Source: Peptococcaceae bacterium BRH_c4a (GTDB taxonomy: Bacteria > Bacillota > Desulfotomaculia > Desulfotomaculales > Desulfocucumaceae). From it: a stretch of DNA of 54,796 nt. Both the position numbers and the translations under genes were made by a program. Shown here piece after piece: positions 1 through 9,299 of the stretch. Below the pieces are notes generated by a model, which saw only the letters and a program-made list of their open reading frames with translations, searched no databases and was not told the origin of the DNA. The stretch covers positions 1 to 54,796 of the forward strand of contig LADN01000004.1 of assembly GCA_000961585.1 (NCBI GenBank). The letters run 5' to 3'. Numbering within the stretch: position 1 is the first letter of the stretch; each line of letters begins with the position of its first letter.

Positions 1-250
1 TCCTTGCGTCGATTCCGGCTTCCGGCTGCGTCCTGCAGCCGGCTCGGCATTCCGTAGGCTCGGTCGTTAAGAGACAGTAGCAGCCTCCGGTACATTCCGC
101 ACGGACTTAAATCACTCCCCCTCACTGCATGTCACTGTGGGGTCTCTTGAGGGTCGCTTTTAAGGCAGGCTGTCACTATTCTGGCTCCTGGCTTCTGGCT
201 TCTGAATTCCGCCGTCTGCAAGACGGCACCGCCGATAAGGCGGTTATTTT
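1..250 (-). repeat. Left half of long inverted-repeat element (copy A)
   Basis: Read on the minus strand, this stretch matches the left half of the element at 30450-30700 almost base for base: a GC hairpin around 222-245, 7-nt-period repeats at about 181-210, the conserved block with GTGAGGGGGAG, the stem arm ending TTTAAGTCC, then the interior region. The window starts inside the interior, so the right half lies outside. The near identity with copy B suggests recent duplication or gene conversion. The remaining bases 251-390 are AT-rich and hold the ribosome binding site of the next gene; I see no clear promoter there. Confidence 0.85.
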
Positions 251-390
251 ATTGGTTTGTCGGGACAAATCACAATTAATTAATAATTAATATTCTAAAG
301 GGGAATATTTTAACTGTTTCCGATTCCGCAGTATCGCATGGAAATAAATCCCTAAAAGCCTTTTGACTTCTGATTTCTTCAGGAGGATTT

Positions 391-3300
391 ATGATTCTAA
401 ATACTCAACAACTCCGACAAAAAGCTCATGAACTTGCAATGACACACGATCCTTGCCTGAGACATGGGCCGTCAAAAGCCCTGTGGCGGGAGTTTTATGC
501 GGACGTCGAGAATTTACGCAAGTTTATACGCTCCCTGCAGGATGACTGCGCAAGCTGTTCTCAGCCTGCCGAAGAATGGCTGCTCGATCATGCCGAGTTC
601 ATCGAAGAACAGGTGCTGGCCGTCCGGCATCAGCTTTCCAATGACTTCTTGCGGGATCTGCCGAATCTGCGCAAGGCCGGCAATAAAAGGATACTGTCTA
701 TCTGTGCTGATTATCTCGAACATGTGGATGGGAATCTGGACGAGGATACGTTCGTTTCGTACATAAATTTTTACCAGGAAATATCGGTTTTAACCATTGC
801 TGAGACGTGGGCAGTCCCACTTATTCTGCGCATCGCCTTGATCCGGCGCCTGGCCGAAGGCATGGAACCGGTTCGCAAACGACGGGAGGTGTGTGCGTCA
901 GTCGAACGGTTGCTGGCGCAAATAGAGTCGTCCAGGCTGAATCCTGAGGTTCTTAATGCTGCCCTTGAAGAAGCCGGCCAGGATATTCCGCTTTCCGGGC
1001 CGCTCATCGTCCACCTGGTCAGACACCTGAGTGAGTGGGCGGACGATTCGGCAGCCGTACGGGAATGGCTGATCTGCAAACTGGAAAATGGCCCTGACAG
1101 CCTTGATCGAATCGTCTCCTATGAGTATCAGCTTCAGGCTGCCTACCAAGTGACGACGGGTAACCTCATCGGAAGTCTGCGCAAAATTTCGCGCCTGGAC
1201 TGGAGCAATCCCTTCGATCAGATTTGCATGGTTGAGCACACTCTGCGCAAAGAAATTGCAGGCAGCTACCCAATGCTTGATTTTTTCAGCCGCGATGTGT
1301 TGCGAAAGTGCGTTGAGCAATTGGCCCGCCGCTTGCGTGTGCCGGAAAATCTGGTGGCTGCCAAGGCCGTCGAGCTTGCGGAGAAGGAATACCGGCAGGT
1401 GTGCGCAGAGGAAGATTCAGACCTGCCGCGCCAGTCATTTGCCGCATACTACCTGCTCGAACCGGATGGCCTCAAGGAGCTGCGGCACGCACTGAAAATG
1501 TGCAGTGTTCCCCGATATTTGCCCGAAATAGAAATTTTGCGCCATACCACTGGCGCATATTTCACCATACTTACAGCGTTGTTCGGGGCCGCCCTGCTGG
1601 GATTCGCCGCGTGGCTGGGAGGGGGTGCGCACTTCACCGCTACCCAGTGGGCGATGACTCTGCTTGCACTGTCATTACCCGTCAGCGAGTGGGCCGTCAC
1701 GGCTGTACACTGGCTTATTGAGTGCGCCAAGCGGCCGCGACCGCTGTTGAGATACGATTTCTCGCACGGGATTCCTCCTGAAGCCAAAACCATGGTCGTC
1801 ATTCCCGTAATCTGGTCCACGGTCAAAGAGGTGGAGGAATTGGCGCAACGGCTGGAACTGCATTACCTGGCCAACCGGGACTCGAATATTCACTTCGCTC
1901 TCCTGGGAGATTTTCTCGATGCGGACGCCGAGAGACTTCAGTCAGATACTGCCGTCCTTGCAGCCGCCCGGGTAAATATTGAGGAATTAAACTGCAGGTA
2001 CTCCAGCCCGGGCGGCTGCACCTTTCACCTCTTTCAGCGCCGGAGATTATGGAACCAGTCCCAGGGAGCATGGATGGGTTGGGAGCGCAAGCGAGGCGCA
2101 CTGGTAGAATTTGTAGAGATGGTTAAAGGTCGGGCTGATACCACTTTTGATTTCATTGTCGGGAACACAGCTATTCTTCCGGGCATCCGTTACATCATCA
2201 CCCTTGATGCGGATACCCAACTGCCCCTGGGAAGCGCCCGGAGGATGATCGGCGCCCTGCATCTGCCCTACAACCGGCCGCGGTTAAATGCTGCGCGGAC
2301 ACGGGTTATCGAGGGCTACGGCGTACTGCAGCCGCGTATCGGCATTAGCCACGGTGCGGCCTTACGTTCGCGATTTGCCTATTTATGGTCGGCGGATCCA
2401 GGAATCGATCCGTACGCCTTTGCCTTCTCCGATCCATACCAGGACGGTTTAGGCCAGGGCATTTTTACAGGAAAGGGCATATTCGATGTTGACGCCTTTG
2501 CTCAGGTACTGTGTGAACGTATTCCAGAAAACCGGGTACTCAGTCACGACCTGTTGGAAGGCGGATTTTTACGCTCCGGCCTGCTGTCGGACATCGAATT
2601 AATCGATGAGCACCCATCCACCTTCAGCGCTTACCAGAAAAGAATGCACCGCTGGGTGCGTGGCGACTGGCAGTTGCTCCCCTGGCTGTTTCACCGTGTC
2701 AGCGACCGGCGGGGAACGCTTTTGCCGGTTAATTTATCCCCCCTCACCCGCTGGCAGATGATCAATAATCTGCGGCACAGTTTACTTGCGCCGGCGTTGT
2801 TAGCAGTATTGCTGCTTGGCCTGACTTTCTTGCCCGGCTCTCCCTGGCGGTGGCTTACTTTTGTGCTGGCCACATTGTTTTTACCGCTGATCCGCCAATT
2901 GGCGGCGATCAGGCGGACGGTTTGGCGTCCGCGGAGCTTGTTGGCTACAACCGGTCAGGTTTTGCTGACCATTATGACACTGCCCTATCAAAGCGTGCTT
3001 TTGCTGGACGCAATCGCCAGAACCCTGTACCGCTTATTGGTGTCAAAACGCTATTTGCTGGAATGGGTCAGCGCAGCGGAAATTGAACGCCGCAGCCTGG
3101 GCGGGCGCTATCCCGCATTGCTGGGCATGTACCGAGGTTATGCGCTGGCATTCCTCTTTGGGCTGACAGCGGCGGCCAGTATTGTTCCTGCGCTGAAGTG
3201 GACAGGCCTGGCCCTAAGCACTATATGGGCCATGGCTCCGCTGGCGGTCCGCTGGCTGGACCGGCCTGCGCAGAGGCCTGAACGCCCCGTTGGGGCTGCT

Positions 3301-6300
3301 GAGGAAGCAGAACTGCGAAAGCTGTCGGGACAGATTTGGGCGTTCTTCGAGGATCACCTTACTGAAACAGATAATTGGCTGCCGCCTGATAATGTTCAAA
3401 TCGATCCGCCCAACGGGATCGCTCACCGCACCTCGCCAACCAATATCGGGCTTTATCTCGCCTGCGCGCTGGCTGCCAGGGATTTCGGGTTCATCGATAC
3501 GCCCGGATTGATTGAGCGTTTGGAGCGCACCATCAGTACGGTTGAGCGCCTGGATAAATGGAAGGGCCATCTTTACAACTGGTACGACACGGTCGCACTG
3601 GAACCCCTTCCTCCGCTGTACGTGTCTACGGTGGATTCCGGCAACCTCGCGGGCTGTTTGATGACGGTCAAAGAGGGGCTGGCGGAGTGGCTTGAGTCGG
3701 ACATCAAAGGATACCAACATCCGGATTCCGATCAGTATCCCGGTAAGGCGGCGGAAGCTATACTCCGGAAGGATTGGCCGGTACGCGGTCAAAATCTGAT
3801 CGTTCGCTTAGAGACGCTGATTAACGGAACAGACTTCCGCCCGCTATACAACCACAAGGCCAAATTGTTCACCCTGGGCTACAACGCAGGGCTGCGCGAG
3901 CCTGATCAGATCTTATACGACCTGCTGGCTTCAGAGTCAAGGCAGACAAGCTTTATTGCCATCGCCCTCGGCCATGTGCCTGTATCGCACTGGCATATGC
4001 TGGGGCGGACAATGACCAGGGTAGGGCGGCGGGTCACGCTGCTCTCATGGTCCGGGACAATGTTTGAATATCTAATGCCCTGGCTCTTTATGCGCACTTA
4101 TAGGAACACCATCTGGGACAGCACCTACCGTGCGGTGGTCAGGCGGCAGGTCCGGTATGCGCATCAACGGGGAGTTCCGTTCGGCATATCCGAATCCGGC
4201 TACTATGCCTTTGATTATCAGATGAACTATCAATACAGGGCTTTTGGTGTTCCCGGTCTCGGATTCAAGCGCGGCCTCGAACAAGATTTGGTTGTGTCGC
4301 CGTACGCCACAATTCTTGCCTTACCTTTTGCCAGGCGTCAGGGGCTGGCGGATTTGCGCAAGATGGAGGAGCTTGGCGGGCGTGGAAAATACGGCTATTA
4401 TGAAGCCATTGATTTTACCTCCCAGCGGCTGCCAAAGGAGCAGACCAGCATGGTGATCCGTAGTTTTATGGCACATCATCAGGGAATGAGCCTGCTGGCC
4501 CTTGCTAATTTATTGTTGCCGAAAAAAATATACCAGCGCTTTCACCGTGACAGACGCGTGCAGGCAGCGGAACTGCTGCTGCAGGAACGTATTCCCGCGC
4601 GGCCCAAAATCATTAAACATCCTGCCATGACCTGTGTACACGCGCCTTATACAAGGCCGGCAGCGACCGGCGCCCTGCGTGAATACCTCCATGCGGACAC
4701 GCCTGCACCCGAGGTGTGCGTCCTTTCAAACGGGACATTTATGACTATAGTGACCAACAGCGGCAGCGGATTCAGCCGGTACGAGGGTATGGCCGTTTCC
4801 CGTTGGCGGGAGGACCCGGTGTTGGATAGTTGGGGGAACTACATGTATATCCGTGACGTTACCCGCGATGCGGTATGGTCGCCGACGTTTCAGCCCTGCC
4901 GTGTCCCGTCTTCTGAGCAGCGGGCGCAATTTTCCCTTGATAGAGCCACCTTTATGCGCATGGACGAAGACGTGCAGACGAGCCTTGAAATATGTGTATC
5001 CCCGGAATGGAATGCCGAAATCCGGCGGCTGACGCTCACCAATACGGGAAATAATGCGCGGATCTTCGAAGTAACAACGTTTCTTGAACTGGCCCTGGCC
5101 CCTCCCAGCGCCGATGATGCGCACCCGGCCTTTAACAAATTGTTCATCAAAACCAACTATGTGGAGGAGGCCCACTGCCTTCTGGCCTGTCGGAGGCCCC
5201 GCCAGGAAAGCGAGAAACCGTTATGGGCGGCGCATTCTCTTATGATCACAGAACCAACGCTGGGACCGGTGGAATACGAGACCGATCGGGCTGGCTTTAT
5301 TGGACGTGGCCATACTCTCTCCCAACCCCAGGGAATCCGTTCCCGCCTGCGCGGAACGGTGGGATCTGTGGCCGACCCCGCCTTTATCATGCGGAGACGA
5401 TTAAGCGTCGAGCCCGGCGAACAGGCGCAGCTGTTCGCTGTCACTGCTGTGGCAGGCGCAAAGGAAGACGCCCTTGATATTGTCAGCCGGTTCTCGGGGG
5501 ACCTGGTGGTGGAGCGAACCTTTCAACTGGCCTGGAACCGCAGTCAAATCGAACTTCGGCATTTGCACATGACTTCCGACCAGGCTATGGCTTTTCAAAC
5601 TTTTGCGGGCCTGATGCTGTATACTCCACCGCTGCGGCAGGAGCGGAAGCAAAGCATCACCGCCAATGTAAAAGGGCAGTCCAGCCTCTGGGCATACGGA
5701 GTTTCCGGAGACCTGCCCATGATCCTTGTACGGATCCAGAATCGGGCCAATATGCAGTTTATCGTTAAACAGCTGACCGGGCACGAGTATTTACGACGCC
5801 TGGGGTTAATTTTCGATCTGGTCATTTTAAACGAATCGCCGGGAGGCTACCAGCAGGATTTGCAGGAAGCGTTAAGGCGGGCGGCGGAACAGGTGGTTGC
5901 CCTGCATGGCGCAGGAGGCGGAGTTTTTATCATAAATGCCAATCAGCTGCCGGACGGTGACAGGACACTTCTATTTGCCGCAGCCCGCGTTGTGCTGCGG
6001 GCGGACGGTCCTAGTCTCAAGGCGCAAACAAAACTGCCTCCGCAGGATGATTTATTACCCGCGCCCCTGATGACGGCAGTGCCGTTAAACAGGTTCGCTA
6101 CCCCTCCGATGGATAACGAGCGCCAATTGATGTTTTTCAATGGTTGGGGAGGATTTTCACCGGATGGCCGGGAGTATCAGATTATTGTCAAAAACGGCCA
6201 CCATCTGCCGGCCCCGTGGATCAATGCAATAGCCAATCAGCGCTTCGGCTGCCTTGTCTCCGAGCTCCATTTGGGCTACACCTGGTGGCGCAACAGCCGT

Positions 6301-8619
6301 GAGTGCAAACTGACCCCGTGGTCCAATGATCCTGTGCTCGACCCGCCGGGTGAAGTGTGTTATCTGCGGGATGAAGAGAGCGGCGAACTATGGTCCGCCA
6401 CACCGTCCGCCACACACGCTGACAATCCTTACACCGTTACCCACGGCCGGGGGTTCACGTGTTTTTACCACGAAGAACACGGTATCAGGCATGAAATGAC
6501 CGTTTTTGTTCCCCTGGACGATCCTGTCAAGGTAGTCGGATTAAGGTTGCAAAACAGGAGTATCGGTAAGCGGCGCCTTTCCGTCACATATTTCGCGGAA
6601 TGGGTGCTGGGTGTACGGCGGGAGGCCAACGCCTCTTTCATCCTCACCGAATGGGACCAATCTGTCCACATCATGCTGGCTAAAAACGCCTACCAGGAGA
6701 CTTTTCGCGATGCCACAGCCTTTTTAGGGGTGTACCCGCAACCGGAAATATCTGCAGAGCCACCGACTTCGACAGAATTCGGAGCCAGGCGGAACACCTC
6801 CAGGGCGGACGATCTGTCCTGGACGGCAGACCGCAACGAATTTCTCGGCCGCAACGGTACGTATGAAAATCCCGCCGCCATGGGCCGGGAAAGCCTGTCA
6901 GGCAAAACCGGAGCTCTTTATAACTCTTGCGGCGCCGTGCAGACCAAACTCACACTGGAGCCGGGAGCCGAACAGACAGTCTACATCCTGCTTGGCTGCG
7001 GACATTCCAGGGACGCTGCCGTGAAACTGGCGCAAAAATACTGCCAAGGGCATGTCTGTGAACAGGCATTTAAACAAGTACAAGAATTCTGGGATGGTGT
7101 TTTGGACCAGGTCTCGGTTTCCACGCCATGTCCGGAGATGGATGTCCTTATGAACGGCTGGTTGCTTTACCAGGCCCTTTGCTGCAGAATGTGGGCGCGA
7201 TCGGCTTTCTACCAGGCGGGAGGAGCGTACGGCTTTCGCGATCAACTGCAGGATTCTCTGGCCCTCCTTCACTCCCGTCCCGACCTTACCCGGGAGCAAA
7301 TTTTGCTGCACGCCGCACATCAATATGAGGAGGGCGACGTGCAGCATTGGTGGCATGAAGAGACCCGGCGCGGGATTCGGACGCATATCTCCGACGATTA
7401 TCTGTGGTTGCCGTATGCCGTAGGACGCTACGTCGATCATACGGGGGACGACAGTATACTTTATGAGGCGGCGCCGTTTCTTCATAGCGAGCCTTTGCGA
7501 GAGGGTGAACATGAACGATACGAACCGACCCAAATCTCTGCCCAGAGCGGCACCGTTTTCGAGCACTGCCTCCGTGCCGTCGAAAGGGCTTTACAGCGCT
7601 TCGGTGAACACGGGCTGCCGCTAATGGGAATAGGCGACTGGAACGACGGAATGAACCGTGTCGGCGCTGAAGGCCGCGGTGAGAGCGTGTGGCTAGGCTG
7701 GTTTCTCTATGACGTACTGAACCGGTTCACGGATTTATGCCGGCTGCGCGGTTATGCTGAGCGGGCGGAACGCTACCGGGATGCATGCGAACAACTGGCC
7801 TTCTCGCTTGAAGAGCATGCCTGGGATGGGCAGTGGTACCGGCGGTCCTTCACCGACGCCGGACAATGGCTGGGTTCAATTAACAATGAAGAATGCCGTA
7901 TCGACGCCATCGCCCAGTCGTGGTCGGCAATCTCCGGAGCCGCGCCGAAAGAGAAGTCACTGCAGGCCATGCAGTCTTTTGACCGCGAGCTTGTGGACCG
8001 GGATCTTTCCGTGGCGCATCTTTTGACTCCGCCCTTTGACCAAACGGATCCCAATCCCGGCTACATTCAGGGCTATCCGCCCGGAATCCGGGAGAACGGA
8101 GCCCAGTATACGCATGGTGTCATATGGAGCATTATTGCCTGGTGCCGGCTTGGAAACGGAGATAAGGCTTTTGAATTGTTTAATATGTTAAATCCCCTAA
8201 ACCACACGCGCACGCCTAATGAAGCGCGGCACTATGCCGGCGAACCCTATGTAATGGCGGCGGACGTCTACACGGTGGACCCGCACAAAGGACGCGCCGG
8301 CTGGACGTGGTACACCGGAGCTGCAGGCTGGATGTATCAGGCGGGAGTTGAGTGGATTCTCGGCCTTCGCCGCCATGGAAAACGGCTGTACATTGACCCT
8401 TGCATTCCTTGCCAATGGCCGGAATTTTCCGTGAGCTACCGTTTTGGCAGCGCGCGCTACCTTATAACCGTCAAAAATCCGTCACGCAATTCCGGCGGAA
8501 CCTCTTTACAAATTGACGGGCGGAAAGTTACGCTTACGGATCAAGATTTGAAGAAGGGGCCTTATGTTGAATTGAACGACGACGGGCAGGTCCATCATGT
8601 GGTGCTGGTGCTGGAATAA
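391..8619 (+). CDS. Cyclic beta-1,2-glucan synthase-like GT84/GH94 protein
   Basis: A 2742-residue membrane enzyme resembling NdvB/ChvB-type cyclic beta-1,2-glucan synthases. Visible order: a soluble N-terminal region (to about 385), membrane segments near 389-445, a processive glycosyltransferase domain with the DADTQLP metal-binding motif near 604 and a Q-x-x-RW-type motif (RMHRW) near 749, further membrane segments between about 795 and 955, a glucoamylase-like domain (about 990-1365), then two GH94/phosphorylase-like halves. The second carries GDWNDGMNRVG near 2413, the catalytic-acid motif of GH94. The family builds a beta-1,2-glucan on itself from UDP-glucose, trims it and cyclises it; the product here is inferred. 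AGGAGG lies 5 bp before the ATG. It stands alone, with a separate promoter for the next gene just after its stop. Confidence 0.85.
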   Translation: MILNTQQLRQKAHELAMTHDPCLRHGPSKALWREFYADVENLRKFIRSLQDDCASCSQPAEEWLLDHAEFIEEQVLAVRHQLSNDFLRDLPNLRKAGNKRILSICADYLEHVDGNLDEDTFVSYINFYQEISVLTIAETWAVPLILRIALIRRLAEGMEPVRKRREVCASVERLLAQIESSRLNPEVLNAALEEAGQDIPLSGPLIVHLVRHLSEWADDSAAVREWLICKLENGPDSLDRIVSYEYQLQAAYQVTTGNLIGSLRKISRLDWSNPFDQICMVEHTLRKEIAGSYPMLDFFSRDVLRKCVEQLARRLRVPENLVAAKAVELAEKEYRQVCAEEDSDLPRQSFAAYYLLEPDGLKELRHALKMCSVPRYLPEIEILRHTTGAYFTILTALFGAALLGFAAWLGGGAHFTATQWAMTLLALSLPVSEWAVTAVHWLIECAKRPRPLLRYDFSHGIPPEAKTMVVIPVIWSTVKEVEELAQRLELHYLANRDSNIHFALLGDFLDADAERLQSDTAVLAAARVNIEELNCRYSSPGGCTFHLFQRRRLWNQSQGAWMGWERKRGALVEFVEMVKGRADTTFDFIVGNTAILPGIRYIITLDADTQLPLGSARRMIGALHLPYNRPRLNAARTRVIEGYGVLQPRIGISHGAALRSRFAYLWSADPGIDPYAFAFSDPYQDGLGQGIFTGKGIFDVDAFAQVLCERIPENRVLSHDLLEGGFLRSGLLSDIELIDEHPSTFSAYQKRMHRWVRGDWQLLPWLFHRVSDRRGTLLPVNLSPLTRWQMINNLRHSLLAPALLAVLLLGLTFLPGSPWRWLTFVLATLFLPLIRQLAAIRRTVWRPRSLLATTGQVLLTIMTLPYQSVLLLDAIARTLYRLLVSKRYLLEWVSAAEIERRSLGGRYPALLGMYRGYALAFLFGLTAAASIVPALKWTGLALSTIWAMAPLAVRWLDRPAQRPERPVGAAEEAELRKLSGQIWAFFEDHLTETDNWLPPDNVQIDPPNGIAHRTSPTNIGLYLACALAARDFGFIDTPGLIERLERTISTVERLDKWKGHLYNWYDTVALEPLPPLYVSTVDSGNLAGCLMTVKEGLAEWLESDIKGYQHPDSDQYPGKAAEAILRKDWPVRGQNLIVRLETLINGTDFRPLYNHKAKLFTLGYNAGLREPDQILYDLLASESRQTSFIAIALGHVPVSHWHMLGRTMTRVGRRVTLLSWSGTMFEYLMPWLFMRTYRNTIWDSTYRAVVRRQVRYAHQRGVPFGISESGYYAFDYQMNYQYRAFGVPGLGFKRGLEQDLVVSPYATILALPFARRQGLADLRKMEELGGRGKYGYYEAIDFTSQRLPKEQTSMVIRSFMAHHQGMSLLALANLLLPKKIYQRFHRDRRVQAAELLLQERIPARPKIIKHPAMTCVHAPYTRPAATGALREYLHADTPAPEVCVLSNGTFMTIVTNSGSGFSRYEGMAVSRWREDPVLDSWGNYMYIRDVTRDAVWSPTFQPCRVPSSEQRAQFSLDRATFMRMDEDVQTSLEICVSPEWNAEIRRLTLTNTGNNARIFEVTTFLELALAPPSADDAHPAFNKLFIKTNYVEEAHCLLACRRPRQESEKPLWAAHSLMITEPTLGPVEYETDRAGFIGRGHTLSQPQGIRSRLRGTVGSVADPAFIMRRRLSVEPGEQAQLFAVTAVAGAKEDALDIVSRFSGDLVVERTFQLAWNRSQIELRHLHMTSDQAMAFQTFAGLMLYTPPLRQERKQSITANVKGQSSLWAYGVSGDLPMILVRIQNRANMQFIVKQLTGHEYLRRLGLIFDLVILNESPGGYQQDLQEALRRAAEQVVALHGAGGGVFIINANQLPDGDRTLLFAAARVVLRADGPSLKAQTKLPPQDDLLPAPLMTAVPLNRFATPPMDNERQLMFFNGWGGFSPDGREYQIIVKNGHHLPAPWINAIANQRFGCLVSELHLGYTWWRNSRECKLTPWSNDPVLDPPGEVCYLRDEESGELWSATPSATHADNPYTVTHGRGFTCFYHEEHGIRHEMTVFVPLDDPVKVVGLRLQNRSIGKRRLSVTYFAEWVLGVRREANASFILTEWDQSVHIMLAKNAYQETFRDATAFLGVYPQPEISAEPPTSTEFGARRNTSRADDLSWTADRNEFLGRNGTYENPAAMGRESLSGKTGALYNSCGAVQTKLTLEPGAEQTVYILLGCGHSRDAAVKLAQKYCQGHVCEQAFKQVQEFWDGVLDQVSVSTPCPEMDVLMNGWLLYQALCCRMWARSAFYQAGGAYGFRDQLQDSLALLHSRPDLTREQILLHAAHQYEEGDVQHWWHEETRRGIRTHISDDYLWLPYAVGRYVDHTGDDSILYEAAPFLHSEPLREGEHERYEPTQISAQSGTVFEHCLRAVERALQRFGEHGLPLMGIGDWNDGMNRVGAEGRGESVWLGWFLYDVLNRFTDLCRLRGYAERAERYRDACEQLAFSLEEHAWDGQWYRRSFTDAGQWLGSINNEECRIDAIAQSWSAISGAAPKEKSLQAMQSFDRELVDRDLSVAHLLTPPFDQTDPNPGYIQGYPPGIRENGAQYTHGVIWSIIAWCRLGNGDKAFELFNMLNPLNHTRTPNEARHYAGEPYVMAADVYTVDPHKGRAGWTWYTGAAGWMYQAGVEWILGLRRHGKRLYIDPCIPCQWPEFSVSYRFGSARYLITVKNPSRNSGGTSLQIDGRKVTLTDQDLKKGPYVELNDDGQVHHVVLVLE

Positions 8620-8625
8620 ATAAAC

Positions 8626-8654
8626 TTGAAATGGGCAATGGTAATTGGTAATAT
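8626..8654 (+). promoter_or_regulatory. Sigma-A-type promoter for the HTH/aminotransferase pair
   Basis: TTGAAA at 8626-8631 and TAATAT at 8649-8654 are 17 bp apart, 38 bp before the start codon at 8692. The spacer and -10 box have a 7-nt period (units like ATGGTAA and TTGGTAA), the same kind of periodicity seen in intergenic arrays elsewhere in the window. AAAGGAGG follows at about 8679-8686. Confidence 0.6.
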
Positions 8655-8691
8655 AATCATGAGCACAACTCTGTGCACAAAGGAGGGGGCC

Positions 8692-9222
8692 ATGAATTTT
8701 ATCCGTATTGGAGACAAGGTGCTGAGCCCCGACCGGGTTCACCGCACGGTGGATCAGATTTTGCTGCTGCGCCAGGAAGGGCTGTCCCAGCAGGAAGTGG
8801 CCGATCGCCTGGGAGTTGACCGCACCCTGATTTCCCGGCTGGAAAGCCTGGGCGAAATCCGCAAGGGGCCGCAACTGGCCCTGATAGGTTTTCCGGTGTC
8901 CAACTGCCAGGAGCTGACCGAGGTGGCCAGGGCCGGAGGCATTGATTTTATACTGCTCATGAATGAAAAGGAACGGTGGAGGTTCGTTGAGGAAAAAAAC
9001 GGGGCCGAGCTTATTAACCATTTTATGAGCCTGATTTCCCAGATGAAGGGCTATGACGCAGTTATATTCATCGGCTCTGACATGCGCATCAGGCTGGTGG
9101 AAGCCATTCTGGGGAACAGGGTGATAAGCTGGGAAATAGGTATTTCCCCAATAAAAGAGGACCGTTGGGTCAATCCCGATCAGCTGAAAGCATTGATACA
9201 TCAGCTGAAACACCCCGTCTGA
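8692..9222 (+). CDS. Small HTH-domain regulator
   Basis: A 176-residue protein. Residues about 18-50 form a helix-turn-helix of the XRE type (EGLSQQEVADRLGVDRTLIS). The rest looks like an alpha/beta domain with no motif I recognise, although phrases such as LALIGFPVSNCQEL suggest a Rossmann-like sheet. The start at 8692 is chosen because it follows AAAGGAGG; the longer reading frame from 8626 would run through the promoter. The downstream aminotransferase/reductase gene begins 77 bp after the stop with no terminator between, so the two are probably cotranscribed and this protein may regulate that gene (inference). Confidence 0.7.
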   Translation: MNFIRIGDKVLSPDRVHRTVDQILLLRQEGLSQQEVADRLGVDRTLISRLESLGEIRKGPQLALIGFPVSNCQELTEVARAGGIDFILLMNEKERWRFVEEKNGAELINHFMSLISQMKGYDAVIFIGSDMRIRLVEAILGNRVISWEIGISPIKEDRWVNPDQLKALIHQLKHPV

Positions 9223-9299
9223 CCTTTGACGGCATGTCTTTCTACATACTCCTGCACACCGAAATTGCCGATAAGTATAAAAATAAAGAGGTATCGCCG

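Noticed and set aside
6898-7566. Long minus-strand ORF inside the glucan synthase gene
   Set aside because: GC-rich coding DNA produces long antisense frames; codon structure and motifs support only the plus-strand gene.
9165-9299. N-terminal extension of the aminotransferase fusion
   Set aside because: It overlaps the end of the HTH gene, lacks a binding site and has no aminotransferase-like sequence.
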